DNA of 64,000 bases from Pseudomonas anguilliseptica (GCF_021375795.1 NZ_JAEIOI010000002.1:558001-622000), one strand, 5' to 3'. Positions 38,195 through 48,986 are shown, numbered from the stretch's first letter. Notes: generated by a model not told the origin, from the letters alone. Translations and numbers: made by a program.

Positions 38195-38761
38195 TTACTC
38201 AGCTTTGGCAGGAGGCGAATTGTCAGCCAGCGCTAGATTCAGCGCCAGCACATTGACCACTGGCGGCCCCACCAAAGGGCTTTGTACATGCTGCTCGATC
38301 AGGCGCTCTAAACGACTCGATGGAATACCACGGGCCGCAGCAACCCGCGCGACCTGATACCGGGCAGCATCGGGTGACAGATGCGGATCAAGGCCGCTGC
38401 CGGAGGTGGTAACCAGTTGCATGGGCACTGCACCCTGACCTTCAGCCTGCAAGCGCTGCGCATCGGCAGCGATACGCTCGGCCAACGCCGGGTTGCTCGG
38501 CGCCAGGTTACTCGCTCCACTCGCTACGGTGGCGTAGCCAGCGGCTGAAAGGCGTGGCTGAAACCACTGCGGCCCTTCGAAGGGTTGCGCCAGCAAGGCG
38601 CTACCGACTACTTCGCCGTGTTGACTGCGCAGCAAACTGCCATTGGCCTGCGCGGGGAACGCCAGCTGCGCAACACCGGTAACGGTCAGCGGGTAGACCA
38701 CACCGGTGACCAGGGTCATAAACGCCAGCAGGCTAATGGCTGGGCGGATTTGCTTAAACAT
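38195..38761 (-). CDS. kdpC: KdpC, potassium-transporting ATPase subunit
   Basis: A 188-residue subunit with one N-terminal membrane helix (residues 7-27) and a periplasmic domain: [40 protein letters not shown] and [10 protein letters not shown]. It stabilises the KdpFABC complex and raises potassium affinity. The ATG at 38761 gives [17 protein letters not shown] and follows GGAG at 9 bases; the upstream in-frame start is less plausible. Confidence 0.96.
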   Translation of the reverse strand: MFKQIRPAISLLAFMTLVTGVVYPLTVTGVAQLAFPAQANGSLLRSQHGEVVGSALLAQPFEGPQWFQPRLSAAGYATVASGASNLAPSNPALAERIAADAQRLQAEGQGAVPMQLVTTSGSGLDPHLSPDAARYQVARVAAARGIPSSRLERLIEQHVQSPLVGPPVVNVLALNLALADNSPPAKAE

Positions 38762-38805
38762 GATGTTTCTCCAGTTTGTGGGGTGGATAGCCACCCCACG
38801 GTTGC

Positions 38806-40860
38806 TTAAACAAGGCCGACGGCCACCAACAGCAGATCAATCAGCTTGATCCCGACAAAGGGCGCCAGCAGGCCGCCCAGGCCGTAGATCAATAGGTTGC
38901 GCCGCAGCAGGCTGGCAGCATCGGTGGCCTGCACGCGCACCCCGCGCAGGGCCAGTGGAATCAGCGCGACGATGATCAGTGCGTTGAACACGATGGCTGA
39001 GAGAATGGCGCTCTGCGGGCTGTGCAACTGCATCAGATTGAGTGCGCCAAGCTGTGGGTAGATGCCGGTGAACAGCGCCGGGAGGATGGCGAAGTACTTG
39101 GCCACATCGTTGGCCACCGAGAAGGTGGTCAGCGCGCCGCGGGTCACCAGCAGCTCCTTGCCCACCTGCACCACGTCGAGCAGCTTGGTCGGATCACTGT
39201 CCAAGTCGACCAGATTCGCCGCCTCGCGCGCCGCCTGGGTGCCGTCGTTCATTGCCAGGCCCACATCGGCCTGGGCCAGGGCCGGGGCGTCGTTGGCACC
39301 GTCACCGCACATGGCGACCATCTTGCCTTCCGCCTGCTCACTGCGGATGCGCTGCAGCTTCTTCTCCGGGGTGGCTTCGGCAATCACGTCATCCACGCCC
39401 GCTTCGGCGGCGATGGCGGCTGCGGTCAGCGGGTTGTCGCCAGTCACCATCACAGTGCGGATGCCCATGGCACGAAGCTCGGCAAAGCGTTCGCGAATAC
39501 CCGGTTTCACCACATCCTTGAGGTGAATGGCGCCGAGCAACTGACCGTCACCGGCCACCAGTAAGGGCGTGCCGCCGCTCTGGGCGATCTTTTCGATTTC
39601 ACGGGCCAATACCGGCGGCACGTCGCGGCGCTCGATGCCCAGATAAAGCAGCACCGCATCCACTGCACCTTTGCGGTAGCTGTGGCCGTTGTAGTCGGCA
39701 CCAGACAGGCGCGTCTCGGCACTGAAGGCAATCGACTTGATCGCACTGCGCTCAGGCTCAACCAGGGTGCTCAGGGCACGCAGGTATTCGACAATCGACT
39801 TGCCTTCGGCGGTTTCGTCCGCCAGCGACGCCAGCAGTGCGGCATCGCTAAGCTGCTTGCCGGATACCCCCGGCGCTTTGTACAGCGCGCTGCAGCGGCG
39901 GTTGCCGAAGGTGATGGTGCCGGTCTTGTCGAGCAGCAGTACATGCACGTCCCCCGCCGCTTCCACCGCGCGGCCGGACTTGGCGATCACATTCAGGCGC
40001 ACCAGACGGTCCATGCCAGCGATACCAATGGCCGAGAGCAGGCCGCCGATGGTGGTGGGAATCAGCGTCACCAGCAGCGCCACCAGGTACACCAGCGGCA
40101 GGTTGCCGCCCGCATAGCGAGCAAACGGCTGCAGCGTCGCGACCACCAGCAGGAAGATCAAAGTCAGGCCGATCAGCAGAATATCCAGCGCCACTTCATT
40201 GGGGGTCTTCTGTCGTTTAGCGCCTTCGACCAGGGCGATCATTCGGTCCAGGGTCGACTCGCCAGGATTGCTGGTGATCTTGACCAGCAACCAGTCGGAG
40301 ACCACCCGGGTGTTGCCGGTCACCGCCGAACGGTCCCCGCCAGATTCACGGATGACCGGCGCAGACTCACCGGTAATCGCCGCTTCGTTGACCGCCGCAA
40401 TCCCTTCGATGACCTCGCCATCACCAGGGATCAGCTCACCTGCCTCAACCCGCACGATATCGCCACGGCGCAGGCTGCTGGCCGCCACGGTTTCGAACTG
40501 CTGGCCTTTCTGACGCCGCGCATTCAGCCCCTGACTGCCGGCCTTGAGGCTGTCGGCACGGGCCTTGCCACGGCCTTCAGCCAGCGCCTCGGCAAAGTTG
40601 GCAAACAGCACGGTAAACCACAGCCAAAGAGCAATCTGCACGGCCAGGCCGGTAGAGACTTGTGGGTTGGGGATAAAGCACAGCACGGTGGTCACCACGG
40701 CCGTCAGTTCAACCACCAGCATCACCGGAGAGCGCAGCAGCTGGCGTGGATCAAGCTTGACAAAAGCCTGGCGCAGAGCCGGTTTCCACAACGCCGCAAG
40801 GGAGGTTTTCGGGTGTTGCGAGGCGCTGCTCAGCGCCGGTTCAATACGGGCATTCATCAT
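38806..40860 (-). CDS. kdpB: KdpB, P-type ATPase catalytic subunit
   Basis: A 684-residue P-type ATPase. The phosphorylated Asp311 is in DKTGTIT; the TGES motif of the actuator domain is at 163-166; [16 protein letters not shown] and [12 protein letters not shown] complete the nucleotide and phosphorylation domains. ATP hydrolysis in KdpB drives potassium taken in through KdpA. AGGGAG precedes the first of two adjacent ATGs, so the longer start is kept. Confidence 0.97.
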   Translation of the reverse strand: MMNARIEPALSSASQHPKTSLAALWKPALRQAFVKLDPRQLLRSPVMLVVELTAVVTTVLCFIPNPQVSTGLAVQIALWLWFTVLFANFAEALAEGRGKARADSLKAGSQGLNARRQKGQQFETVAASSLRRGDIVRVEAGELIPGDGEVIEGIAAVNEAAITGESAPVIRESGGDRSAVTGNTRVVSDWLLVKITSNPGESTLDRMIALVEGAKRQKTPNEVALDILLIGLTLIFLLVVATLQPFARYAGGNLPLVYLVALLVTLIPTTIGGLLSAIGIAGMDRLVRLNVIAKSGRAVEAAGDVHVLLLDKTGTITFGNRRCSALYKAPGVSGKQLSDAALLASLADETAEGKSIVEYLRALSTLVEPERSAIKSIAFSAETRLSGADYNGHSYRKGAVDAVLLYLGIERRDVPPVLAREIEKIAQSGGTPLLVAGDGQLLGAIHLKDVVKPGIRERFAELRAMGIRTVMVTGDNPLTAAAIAAEAGVDDVIAEATPEKKLQRIRSEQAEGKMVAMCGDGANDAPALAQADVGLAMNDGTQAAREAANLVDLDSDPTKLLDVVQVGKELLVTRGALTTFSVANDVAKYFAILPALFTGIYPQLGALNLMQLHSPQSAILSAIVFNALIIVALIPLALRGVRVQATDAASLLRRNLLIYGLGGLLAPFVGIKLIDLLLVAVGLV

Positions 40861-40869
40861 GGTTCTCCC

Positions 40870-42570
40870 TTAGAAGCCCTGAAACATGGTCATGTGCTCG
40901 GCAATCGGGCCCAAAGCCAGTGCCGGCAGGAAGGTCAGGCCGCCGACCAGCAGAATGGTCAGGGTCAGCAAGGTGACAAACAGCGGGCCGTGGGTCGGGA
41001 AGCTGTTACTGCCCAGCGGTGCACGCTTCTTCGCCGCCAGGCTGCCGGCAATCGCCAGGATCGGCAGGATGTAGCCGAAGCGTCCGATGAGCATGGCCAG
41101 GCCAATCATCAGGTTGTGGTACGCCGTGTTGGCACCGAAGCCGCCGAACGCCGAACCGTTGTTGGCCGCGCCAGAGGTATAGTTGTAGAGAATCTGGCTA
41201 AAACCGTGCGCGCCGGGATTGCTCACCGAGGTCATTGGCCCTGCCAGACTGGCCGCCAGTGCGCCAAGTACCAGCACGCCAACAGGCATCACCAGCAGGG
41301 TCGCCACCAGCAGACGCACTTCACCGGCTTCCAGCTTTTTGCCGAGGTATTCCGGAGTGCGACCGATCATCAGGCCGGCGAGGAACACGGCGATCAGCAC
41401 GAACAGCAGCATGCCGTAGAGCCCTGCGCCTACACCGCCAAAGATCACTTCGCCGAGCATCATGTTAAACATCGGCACCATGCCGCCCAGTGCGCTGAAG
41501 CTGTCGTGCATGGCGTTCACCGAGCCGTTGGAGGCAGCCGTGGTCGTCGCCGCCCACAGCGCCGAGGCCGTGCTGCCGAAGCGCGCCTCCTTGCCTTCCA
41601 GCGAACCGCTCTGCTCAATCGGTAAAGCAGCCAGCGCCGGGTTCGGCTGGTGCTCGGCGTACAGGGTTACCCCCAGGCCGATACTGAACAAAATCAGCAT
41701 GGTCGCCAGCAGCGCGCGGCTCTGACGCAGGTCTTTGACGTAATGGCCAAAGGTGAACAGCAGCGCAGCGGGAATCAGGATGATTGAGGCCACCTCGAAC
41801 AGGTTGCTCCAGGCCGTGGGGTTTTCGAAGGGATGCGCCGAGTTGACGCCGAAGAAACCGCCGCCGTTGGTGCCCAGCTGCTTGATGGCAATCTGGCTGG
41901 CTGCCGGGCCCAGCGGCACAACCTGATCAGTGCCTCCCAGGGTGTGCGCCGTGACGTATTCAAGGAAGGTTTGTGGCACGCCCTGCCACACCAGAAACAG
42001 CGCCAGAACCAGACAGAACGGAAGCAGAGCATAGAGCGTGGCGCGGGTCAGATCGACCCAGAAGTTGCCAACGCTGTTGCTCGAACGTCGGGCGATGCCG
42101 CGACAGAACACCACCAGCACGGCCAGACCGACTGCCGGGCTGACGAAGTTCTGCACGCCCAGACCAACCATCTGGCTGAAATAGCTCATCTGCGCTTCGC
42201 CGCTATACGCCTGCCAGTTGGTATTGGTGACGAAACTCACGGCAGTGTTGAACGCCAGCGTCCACTCCAACCCCGGCAATTGCTGCGGGTTAAGCGGCAA
42301 ACTGCCTTGCAGCATCAGGATGGCGAACAGCGTCAACAGGCTGACCAGGGTGAAGGCCAGCAGCGCCAGGCTGTAGCTTTTCCAGTCCTGCTCGCGGCTG
42401 CTATCGACACCGGCGATCCGGTAGCACAGCCGCTCAATCGGTTGCAGCGCGGGGCTGAGCCAGGTTTGCTCGCCCTCCATCACACGGTGCAGATAACGCC
42501 CGATAAAGGGCGCCGGCAGCAGAACCAGGACGAAGAACGCCAGGATCAAAATGAAATCGTAACTGTGCAT
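40870..42570 (-). CDS. kdpA: KdpA, potassium channel-like subunit
   Basis: A 566-residue polytopic inner-membrane protein of the SKT superfamily with about ten helices and the selectivity-filter type repeats ([48 protein letters not shown]). It is the potassium entry channel of KdpFABC. The start at 42570 ([16 protein letters not shown]) is supported by AGGGGCG and by family alignment; longer frames upstream run across kdpF. Confidence 0.97.
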   Translation of the reverse strand: MHSYDFILILAFFVLVLLPAPFIGRYLHRVMEGEQTWLSPALQPIERLCYRIAGVDSSREQDWKSYSLALLAFTLVSLLTLFAILMLQGSLPLNPQQLPGLEWTLAFNTAVSFVTNTNWQAYSGEAQMSYFSQMVGLGVQNFVSPAVGLAVLVVFCRGIARRSSNSVGNFWVDLTRATLYALLPFCLVLALFLVWQGVPQTFLEYVTAHTLGGTDQVVPLGPAASQIAIKQLGTNGGGFFGVNSAHPFENPTAWSNLFEVASIILIPAALLFTFGHYVKDLRQSRALLATMLILFSIGLGVTLYAEHQPNPALAALPIEQSGSLEGKEARFGSTASALWAATTTAASNGSVNAMHDSFSALGGMVPMFNMMLGEVIFGGVGAGLYGMLLFVLIAVFLAGLMIGRTPEYLGKKLEAGEVRLLVATLLVMPVGVLVLGALAASLAGPMTSVSNPGAHGFSQILYNYTSGAANNGSAFGGFGANTAYHNLMIGLAMLIGRFGYILPILAIAGSLAAKKRAPLGSNSFPTHGPLFVTLLTLTILLVGGLTFLPALALGPIAEHMTMFQGF

Positions 42571-42578
42571 ATGCGCCC

Positions 42579-42668
42579 CTACGCCCGATCGGCGCGCAGC
42601 AGCGCAACCAGCAGATAGATGAAAAGTCCCAGGGCCAGGCCCAGGGACACCCCGTCGAGAATGCTCAT
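42579..42668 (-). CDS. kdpF: KdpF, 29-residue membrane subunit
   Basis: A 29-codon gene with sequence [20 protein letters not shown] followed by VALLRADRA: a single membrane helix, as in KdpF, which packs between KdpA and KdpB and stabilises the complex. It has AAGGAG 8 bases before its ATG and ends 8 bases before kdpA. It is the first gene of the kdp cluster; the region upstream carries the candidate KdpE sites. Confidence 0.93.
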   Translation of the reverse strand: MSILDGVSLGLALGLFIYLLVALLRADRA

Positions 42669-42723
42669 GTGTTTGCTCCTTGTTGCGGTAACTACCGCTT
42701 GGAGCAAATTGTCGACAGACAGG

Positions 42724-42775
42724 GCGTAAAGGAACGAGTGCGGGCGATGCTGCCCTGCATAAAGAAAGCGTAAAG
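42724..42775 (-). promoter_or_regulatory. Candidate KdpE operator: three CTTTA(C/T)GC octamers
   Basis: Read on the minus strand, the octamers CTTTACGC (42768-42775), CTTTATGC (42757-42764) and CTTTACGC (42724-42731) lie 11 and 33 bases apart, so all face the same side of the helix. They resemble the TTTATA/TTTACA-type direct repeat bound by E. coli KdpE. They lie 56-107 bases upstream of kdpF, where an activator would bind. Confidence 0.5.
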
Positions 42776-42791
42776 ATCGTGCGCAACAGGC

Positions 42792-42834
42792 AAAAAAACG
42801 GCCAGATGCCCTGCTTTACAGGTCGTCTGGCCGT
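42792..42834 (-). terminator. Intrinsic terminator of the DUF945 gene
   Basis: Arms ACGGCCAGA (42798-42806) and TCTGGCCGT (42826-42834), with a 19-base loop, are followed on the minus strand by seven T residues. It isolates the kdp promoter from the upstream gene. Confidence 0.8.
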
Positions 42835-42876
42835 CTGTACCGCACCGGCTACGCCTAGGGCGTAGCGTTGAAGACT

Positions 42877-44409
42877 TTACTGAATGGGGCTTTCTTCCAG
42901 CTGCATGCCCTCAGCTGGCGCTTCATTGCCCATGCCCGCCAAACCGCTGCCGCTGCTCATGGCCAACGCGACGAACTGCTCCACGGTCATCTGCTTGCCA
43001 TTGAAGGTCACCTGATCGTTGGCGTAGTGCAGGTTGGAACTGATGTCCTCGCCCTGCAACACTGCCAGCTCACTGGCCACCGCCATACCGCTGGCCATTT
43101 CACCGACCATCGCAGCCTGCTGGGCAATCGCTTCCTTGTCGGTTTCACCGGCCAGGGTGGCCTGCACGCCAATCACATCAGTAATCATCGCCTTGGACAC
43201 CAGCAGTTTGGCATCCAGCTGAGCAATCAGCTGCTTGGCCAGCTCAGGCGCCGGCAGGTCGAAGGACGCCGGCTTGTTCAGGTCCAAGCCAAAGCTGAAG
43301 CTGCTTTCGCCGTTGGCGGTCTTGAAGGCCAGTTTTTCCAGGGCCAGGCCCGGTTTGCCAGCCAGCAGTTTTTCCAGATCAGCCTTGAACTGCTCGGTTT
43401 GCGCGTCAGTCAGCTGTGGCATGCCGGTTTCGCTGTCGACCTTACCGTCCTTGAGCAACGTGCCGTAGAGCTCAATCATCGATTGCAGCGCGGCGGCATC
43501 AAGGTTCTTCACGTTCCAGTACATCTGCGAAGAACCGATATCGGTGCCCTGGTAGCTGATCATGCCGATGTCATAGCTGTAACGTGCCGAGAGCTGCTGA
43601 TTGGCTTCGCTGGTTTCATCACGCTGGACGAAATCCTTGAACAGGATGGGGGCGTTCTCGCCAACCTGCAGTTCAATCTGCTGCAAGCGCACCTCGTTCT
43701 GCCCCAGGTAGAAATCACTGGCACCTTTACGGGTATTGCTGTTCAGGCTCATGCCCTTGAACTCGATGCGCAGATTCTCATCGCTGGCCAGTTTGGCACT
43801 GATCTTGAAGCTGTCCATCAAACCATTGGCGGCAATCTGCTCGGCATCGGCCGTGGTGTCAAAGTCGATGTTCAGGCCACTGAAATCGATGCGTGTCTGC
43901 TCATCCAGATCCATCTGCAGCGGCTGCAAGCGCATGTCACCTTGCATCGAGCGGTCATACCCGAGGCTGACCTGACCTTGCAGCGGCGCACCGTCCTGGC
44001 TGGCGGCGAACCACTTGTCCAGCGCCGGGCTGCGCTCCAGAGCGTAATTGCTGGTGGCCATAACGGGCAGCAATTTGAATGCTTTAAGGCGCGACAGGGG
44101 GAACGGCCCATGCTCAATGCGATCGGTGATGATCCATTCGATGTTGGTCGTTGCTTCACCATCCAAGCTGCCCGCTACTTCAACACGGTAGCGCGCATCG
44201 CTGCTGAACAGCTGACGGTCCAGCGACAGCAACTCGACGGTGGCGCTGAAGCCGATGGCTGGCAGGGTTTTGGCCATGTCCTCGTTGGCCTTCTTGATCG
44301 AGGTATCCAGCACCTCAGGCAGCTGCTGGCCGGTGTACCAGGCGCCAGCTGTGCTCAATGCGCCAAGGGCGACAATAACGCCGATGGCGCTGCCTAGAAT
44401 TTTCTTCAT
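42877..44409 (-). CDS. DUF945 (YdgA-like) envelope protein
   Basis: A 510-residue protein with an N-terminal signal anchor (residues 4-24) and a long beta-rich domain of the DUF945 family: GAWYTGQQLPEVLDTSIKKAN near the start, YRVEVAGSLDGEATTNIEWIITDRIEHGPFPLSRL, and a C-terminal Gln/Glu tail. YdgA of E. coli is periplasmic and of unknown function. The ATG at 44409 gives the signal anchor; the upstream in-frame start adds an unrelated 47-residue leader. No strong ribosome site is seen. Confidence 0.85.
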   Translation of the reverse strand: MKKILGSAIGVIVALGALSTAGAWYTGQQLPEVLDTSIKKANEDMAKTLPAIGFSATVELLSLDRQLFSSDARYRVEVAGSLDGEATTNIEWIITDRIEHGPFPLSRLKAFKLLPVMATSNYALERSPALDKWFAASQDGAPLQGQVSLGYDRSMQGDMRLQPLQMDLDEQTRIDFSGLNIDFDTTADAEQIAANGLMDSFKISAKLASDENLRIEFKGMSLNSNTRKGASDFYLGQNEVRLQQIELQVGENAPILFKDFVQRDETSEANQQLSARYSYDIGMISYQGTDIGSSQMYWNVKNLDAAALQSMIELYGTLLKDGKVDSETGMPQLTDAQTEQFKADLEKLLAGKPGLALEKLAFKTANGESSFSFGLDLNKPASFDLPAPELAKQLIAQLDAKLLVSKAMITDVIGVQATLAGETDKEAIAQQAAMVGEMASGMAVASELAVLQGEDISSNLHYANDQVTFNGKQMTVEQFVALAMSSGSGLAGMGNEAPAEGMQLEESPIQ

Positions 44410-44581
44410 GGGGGGTATGTCCGTTGCTTGGTTAAGGGTCTTCCCTGTTGCCACAGACAGCGCCAAGGGCACCGCATATGACTTGAGGTGCAGCCGCCAA
44501 TGGCTGCTGCAAAGCGCGGCAAGGCTACCACCCGAGTTGGCGGCGACCAAGCGGGCGTCGCAGGAAACCCACTGAAAATGC

Positions 44582-44609
44582 CAACCCGCTCGAACAACTC
44601 GGCGGGTTG
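44582..44609 (-). terminator. Possible terminator downstream of the AI-2E permease gene
   Basis: Perfect 8 bp arms CAACCCGC/GCGGGTTG with a 12-base loop, 14 bases beyond the stop codon on the minus strand, followed by GCATTTTC. Confidence 0.5.
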
Positions 44610-44622
44610 TCAGCTATCGGCT

Positions 44623-45702
44623 TCAGCTATGCGGCGTGTCGCGGCTCTCGGACTGTTGCGCTACCGGCTGACCAAGCGGTGCGCCGACCCAGTCACTCAG
44701 TAGGCTATAGGCCACAGCCAACAAGGTTGGACCGAGGAACAGGCCCATAAAGCCAAACGCCAGGATGCCGCCGAAGACCCCGAGCAGCACCACGATCAGT
44801 GGCAGGTTGCCGCCACGGCTGATCAGGTACGGTTTGAGGATGTTGTCCACGCCGCTGATCACGAAGAAGCCCCAGACGAGCAGGAAAATGCCCATGCCGA
44901 CTTCGCCCTGCCAGAACAACCAGGCCACGGCGGGCCCCCAGATCAGCGGCGGCACCATGATCAGGCTGAAACCGAAGGTCAGAATGCCCAGTATCAGCGC
45001 CCCCGGTACCCCGGCGATGGTAAAGCCGATCCAGGCCAGAATGGCTTGCGCCGCTGCGGTTCCGATTACCCCGTTGACCACCCGCTGCACGGTGCCGGCG
45101 ACCAACTCCAGGTAATGCTCGGCGCGATCACCGATCAAGCGCTCCAGCAGGCTCTCGGCAAAGGCCGCCAGACGTGGGCCATCGCGGTAGAAGAAGAACA
45201 CCAGCACCAGGCTCAGGGCCAGTTCGACCATCCCGCCGCCAATCCGCGCACTGCGCGCCAGCAACCAGTTGCCGACCTGCCCCAGATACGGCTGCACCGT
45301 GGCAAACAGTGCTGCGCCCTGCTGGTCGATGGTCTGCCAGAAATCCAGTAGGTTTTCCCCAATCAGCGGCACCTCGGCCAACCAGGTCGGTGCCGGCGGT
45401 AGACCGTCCACCTGAAAATCCTTGAGCAAACCGGTCAGATCCTTGATGTGGTCGGCCAGGTTCAACCCAAGCATCACCAGTGGCACCGCCACCAACAGAG
45501 TCCACACCAGGGTCAGCACCCCGGCAGCTGTCGCCTGACGGCCGCCGAGCAGCCGGGTCAGCACACGCATCACCGGCCAACTGGCAAACGACAGTACCGC
45601 CGCCCAGAAGAGTGCCGACCAGAACGGTGCCAACACCCATAGGCTGGCGCCCAGCAAGGCCAGCAGCAGGATCTGTACCAGCAGGCGATCGTTATTGGCC
45701 AT
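44623..45702 (-). CDS. AI-2E/PerM-family membrane transporter
   Basis: A 359-residue polytopic protein with about eight helices of the AI-2E transporter superfamily; the block GGNLPLIVVLLGVFGGILAFGFMGLFLGPTLLAVAYSLLSDW near the C terminus is the family's most conserved part, together with a long amphipathic region (LADHIKDLTGLLKDF). Family members include putative autoinducer-2 exporters and Na+/H+ antiporters; the substrate here is unknown. GGGAG lies 8 bases before the start. Confidence 0.88.
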   Translation of the reverse strand: MANNDRLLVQILLLALLGASLWVLAPFWSALFWAAVLSFASWPVMRVLTRLLGGRQATAAGVLTLVWTLLVAVPLVMLGLNLADHIKDLTGLLKDFQVDGLPPAPTWLAEVPLIGENLLDFWQTIDQQGAALFATVQPYLGQVGNWLLARSARIGGGMVELALSLVLVFFFYRDGPRLAAFAESLLERLIGDRAEHYLELVAGTVQRVVNGVIGTAAAQAILAWIGFTIAGVPGALILGILTFGFSLIMVPPLIWGPAVAWLFWQGEVGMGIFLLVWGFFVISGVDNILKPYLISRGGNLPLIVVLLGVFGGILAFGFMGLFLGPTLLAVAYSLLSDWVGAPLGQPVAQQSESRDTPHS

Positions 45703-45725
45703 TCAAACAGCTCCCAGCAAAACGC

Positions 45726-45753
45726 AAAAAGGCTCTGCCACAGGGGCAGAGCC
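45726..45753 (-). terminator. Intrinsic terminator of the DUF4892 gene
   Basis: Arms GGCTCTGCC/GGCAGAGCC (45731-45739, 45745-45753) with a 5-base loop, followed on the minus strand by TTTTTGC. It ends the GST-DUF4892 operon. Confidence 0.85.
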
Positions 45754-45793
45754 GAGGCAGTGAAGTACGGCAAGGTTACCGGCAAATGGGTGC

Positions 45794-46606
45794 TTAACGC
45801 AGCACGTTGAGTTGCACACCGCTGACATCGGGCTCGCCCAGTTCCAGCCGACTGGCGCGCACCCGCTGTTCAATCAGGGCTTCGCGCCAGGCTTCGGCCT
45901 GAGCACCACTGATGCTGATGCGCAGTGTGCTGTCGAGTTTGAGCGTGCGCGCCAACAGTTCTACCCAGACCGCGCTGGGTTCGACCTGCTGACTAAGGCG
46001 CAGTTCACCGCTGCCCTTGAGCTGACGCTGCAGGGTGGCCGGTGTCGGCAATACCTCAGGCAACGGCGCATTGGCCGCCAGCAGTTCGGCATGCAGATAG
46101 GCGCGCTTGTTGCCACGGGTGATGCTGTACAGCGCCAGCAGGCTGTCCTGGCGTGGCGCGGCCAACCGCAGCAAGGCATAGCTCTGCTGATCATCCGAAC
46201 CGGTCAGGGTGGCGTTGGCGAACACCGCATTGGCCCACAGGCTGCTGGAGCCACATTCACGGCCCACACACCAGTAAAGCAGCTGCGCATCCTGCGCCTG
46301 CAAGGCTTCACGGGCGCTGGCAAAGGCTTCATTGGCCGAGTGGGTGCGTGGCAGCTCATAGGTCACGCCGTTCAGCGGGCCCTGGGCCGTTACCTCACGC
46401 TCATAGCGCAAGGTGCCACTGATACGACGAATCGCTCCCTGCGGGTAGATGCGCTCCTGCTCGGCGAAGTTCTTGAAACTGACAATCTTGCTATTGGCGA
46501 AGCGCGGCAGAACGTCAAGGTCCTGGCTGCCTGGAACATCAGCACAAACCACGGCACTGACCAGCAGCAGGCTCAAACCGACGCTGTAACGATTAACGCG
46601 GTTCAT
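45794..46606 (-). CDS. DUF4892 exported protein
   Basis: A 270-residue protein with a signal peptide (about 22 residues, ending VVCADV) and the DUF4892 domain: [40 protein letters not shown], and a C-terminal OmpA-like half ([36 protein letters not shown]) that may bind the cell wall. Function is unknown. Its start overlaps the stop of the GST-like gene by 4 bases and it has no ribosome site of its own, so translation is coupled. Confidence 0.85.
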   Translation of the reverse strand: MNRVNRYSVGLSLLLVSAVVCADVPGSQDLDVLPRFANSKIVSFKNFAEQERIYPQGAIRRISGTLRYEREVTAQGPLNGVTYELPRTHSANEAFASAREALQAQDAQLLYWCVGRECGSSSLWANAVFANATLTGSDDQQSYALLRLAAPRQDSLLALYSITRGNKRAYLHAELLAANAPLPEVLPTPATLQRQLKGSGELRLSQQVEPSAVWVELLARTLKLDSTLRISISGAQAEAWREALIEQRVRASRLELGEPDVSGVQLNVLR

Positions 46607-47265
46607 TTGATCAACATCGCTTGGGCGGCTTTGACAACTTTTTCACCATCAGCTTCGCGCTGTGGCACCAGCAAACCACGCTGCACCGCAGGACGTGCAG
46701 CCAGCTCAGCCATCCAGCGCTGTAGATGCTCAAGGCCGTCGACGGATACACCGGCCCAGTCGTGGATGCGCACCCAGGGGTAGGTGGCAATGTCCGCAAT
46801 GCTGTAGTCATCGGCCAGGTACTGCGACTCGCTCAAGCGGCTGTCGAGCACTTCATAGAGACGGCGGGTTTCGTGCTGATAACGGTCGATCGGCCCCTGC
46901 AGTTTTTCCGGGAAATAGCGGAAAAACACGTTGGCTTGACCTTGCATCGGACCGATTCCACCCATTTGGAACATCAGCCACTGGGTCACCCGCGAGCGGC
47001 CTTTGACATCACTGGGCAGCAACTGGCCGGTTTTCTCGGCGAGGTACAACAAAATGGCGCCGGACTCGAACACGGCGAAATCGTCGTTTGCCCGGTCGAC
47101 AATTGCCGGGATACGGCCATTGGGGTTGATCTTGAGAAAGTCGGCGCGCTTCTGTTCCTGCTTGTCAAAACTCAGTGCCCGTACGTTATAGGGCAGCTGC
47201 AACTCTTCCAGTGCGATGGACACTTTATGGCCGTTGGGGGTGGCGGCGGTATACAGGTCGATCAT
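46603..47265 (-). CDS. Glutathione S-transferase-like enzyme (YfcG/YghU type)
   Basis: A 220-residue GST-fold protein whose N-terminal thioredoxin domain ([18 protein letters not shown], then [12 protein letters not shown]) resembles the disulfide-bond reductases YfcG and YghU, with Asn/Thr-type active-site residues in place of Tyr. The C-terminal helical domain has the N-capping region [14 protein letters not shown]. It probably handles glutathione-linked disulfides or electrophiles in the cytoplasm. The ATG at 47265 follows GGAG. Confidence 0.88.
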   Translation of the reverse strand: MIDLYTAATPNGHKVSIALEELQLPYNVRALSFDKQEQKRADFLKINPNGRIPAIVDRANDDFAVFESGAILLYLAEKTGQLLPSDVKGRSRVTQWLMFQMGGIGPMQGQANVFFRYFPEKLQGPIDRYQHETRRLYEVLDSRLSESQYLADDYSIADIATYPWVRIHDWAGVSVDGLEHLQRWMAELAARPAVQRGLLVPQREADGEKVVKAAQAMLIK

Positions 47266-47316
47266 GTGTATCTCCGTGGGTATCGACCACACCTTTCCCC
47301 AGTTGCCTTCAGCAAG

Positions 47317-48180
47317 TCAAGGCGCAGCCAGGAATGCTTTGAAACAGTCTGCTACCAAGCCCGCCCCGCTGTCGTCATCCAGGTGCAGGTGATGGCCGCC
47401 AGGCAGCTGCACTACATCAATGGGCAGATCGGCAACCAGCTGGGAGATGCTTGGCTGCGCCAGCAGCATGCCCTGCTGCGCCATCACCAGTTTGGCCGGG
47501 CATTGCAGGCTGCGCACAAACGCCAGTGCATGGGCTTGGGTCAGACGCAATGGCGACGGCAGAGTCAGACGGCTATCAGTTCGCCAAGTGTAGCCACCGG
47601 GCACCGGCATCAGGCCACGCTGAGCGAGTAGTTCTGCGGCTTCACGGCTGACCGCCCCTACCCCGCGCATGCGCGCTTGCACGGCCCGGTCGAACTCGGC
47701 ATACACCGGCTTGCTCTTGCCAGCCAGGGCCAGCTGCGCCTTGAGCGCCTCCCCCAGTTTCTGTGGTGCCGTGTCAGCTTCACCGGTGTAGGGAATCAGC
47801 CCATCAATCAGCGCCAGTCGCTCAATTCGTTCCGGCATCGCGCCGGCCAACAGCACCGAAACAATCGCGCCCATGGAGTGCCCGAGCAGGGAAAACCGCT
47901 GCCAGCCGAACTGTTCGGCAACCTGCAGCACATCGTGGGCATAATCCCAGATGGCGTAGCTACCGCCTGGTGGACGATGATCAGAATGACCGTGGCCGGC
48001 GAAATCCAGCGCCACGATACGCAGCCTCGGCAACAGCGGCGCCAGACGGGAAAAGCTGGCGGCATTGTCCAGCCAGCCATGCAGGGCGATCACCGGTACG
48101 CCGTCTTCCGGGCCATACAGATGGGCAGCCAATTCGATATGCGGCAGACGCAGGCGTACTTCTTCGAATGCCAGGCTCAT
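47317..48180 (-). CDS. Alpha/beta-fold hydrolase 1
   Basis: A 287-residue hydrolase: HGWLDNAASF oxyanion region, nucleophile Ser in LLGHSMGAIVSVLLAG, and a C-terminal His in PGGHHLHLDDDS. It is close to esterases and epoxide-hydrolase-like family members of unknown substrate. Its start overlaps the stop of the next hydrolase gene by 4 bases (ATGA), so the two are coupled. Confidence 0.85.
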   Translation of the reverse strand: MSLAFEEVRLRLPHIELAAHLYGPEDGVPVIALHGWLDNAASFSRLAPLLPRLRIVALDFAGHGHSDHRPPGGSYAIWDYAHDVLQVAEQFGWQRFSLLGHSMGAIVSVLLAGAMPERIERLALIDGLIPYTGEADTAPQKLGEALKAQLALAGKSKPVYAEFDRAVQARMRGVGAVSREAAELLAQRGLMPVPGGYTWRTDSRLTLPSPLRLTQAHALAFVRSLQCPAKLVMAQQGMLLAQPSISQLVADLPIDVVQLPGGHHLHLDDDSGAGLVADCFKAFLAAP

Positions 48181-48986
48181 GCGCTTTGCTCGCTTGTAGG
48201 GTGCCCGGACCAGCGCTGGAACAGCTTTTTCAGCAGCTCGGCAGTGTCTTGCGGCCGTTCCAGGGGAAACATATGCCCACCCGGCAATGTCAGGTACTCA
48301 CCTTTCGGTACGCGACGCACCAGATGGGCGTGATGCGGCATGACCACTCGGCTGTGCCGGCCACGCACCATGGCCAGCGGCACCTTCAACTGCTGCGGCC
48401 GCCCTGGGCTGGTGTGCGGCACGCTGCGGTAGATGCTGATTTCCGTGGCCGGATCAAAACGCAAGCGCAGGTTGTTGCCCGTCGCTTGCAGGCCGTGCTG
48501 CACATAGGCATCCAGGCAATCTGGATCAAAGCGACGGAACAGCCCCTTGCCGGCGAAATAGCCACGCGCCTCGGCCAGGTCGACAAACTCTTCACGTCGG
48601 CCCAGGGTGCGCCCGGCCGGAGTGATGCGGTCGATAAAGCCGAAGCGTTTGGCCGCGCGAATCACCATTTTGTCCGCCAGGGTCAGCACCGGCGAGTCGA
48701 GCATCACCACCCCACGGTAAAGCTCGGGGCGCAACAGCGCGGCGTGGTAATGCAGCACGCCGCCCAGCGAATGGCCGACGCCCCAGACCGGTTGCGTGTT
48801 GGTTTCAAGGTGATGAATCAGCTCATCGACCAGGTTGCTCCAGTTATCGTTCACCGGAAAACGCGGGTCATGCCCGTGTTGCTCCAGGTGCTGCACCGAA
48901 TAATCAGGCGCCAGCGCGGCAAACAACTTGCCGTAGGTGGCCGAGGGAAAGCCGTTGGCATGGGCAAAGAATACGGACTGGGTCAT
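48177..48986 (-). CDS. Alpha/beta-fold hydrolase 2
   Basis: A 269-residue hydrolase with nucleophile Ser in GVGHSLGGVLHYHAALL and a C-terminal His in LPGGHMFPLERP. It starts MTQSVFFAHANGFPSATYGKLF; the HANGFP motif in place of HGxP defines a Pseudomonas-common group. The substrate is unknown. The ATG at 48986 lacks a strong ribosome site; a longer in-frame start at 49052 is possible but gives a non-family leader. Confidence 0.84.
   Translation of the reverse strand: MTQSVFFAHANGFPSATYGKLFAALAPDYSVQHLEQHGHDPRFPVNDNWSNLVDELIHHLETNTQPVWGVGHSLGGVLHYHAALLRPELYRGVVMLDSPVLTLADKMVIRAAKRFGFIDRITPAGRTLGRREEFVDLAEARGYFAGKGLFRRFDPDCLDAYVQHGLQATGNNLRLRFDPATEISIYRSVPHTSPGRPQQLKVPLAMVRGRHSRVVMPHHAHLVRRVPKGEYLTLPGGHMFPLERPQDTAELLKKLFQRWSGHPTSEQSA

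Noticed and set aside
39682..41625. 647-codon open frame on the plus strand opposite kdpB/kdpA
   Set aside because: It is the antisense of two highly conserved genes, has Gln/His/Arg-rich low-complexity sequence typical of GC-rich shadow frames, and lacks a ribosome site.
42868..44397. 509-codon open frame opposite the DUF945 gene
   Set aside because: The minus-strand protein has a signal anchor and family-like sequence; the plus frame has none.
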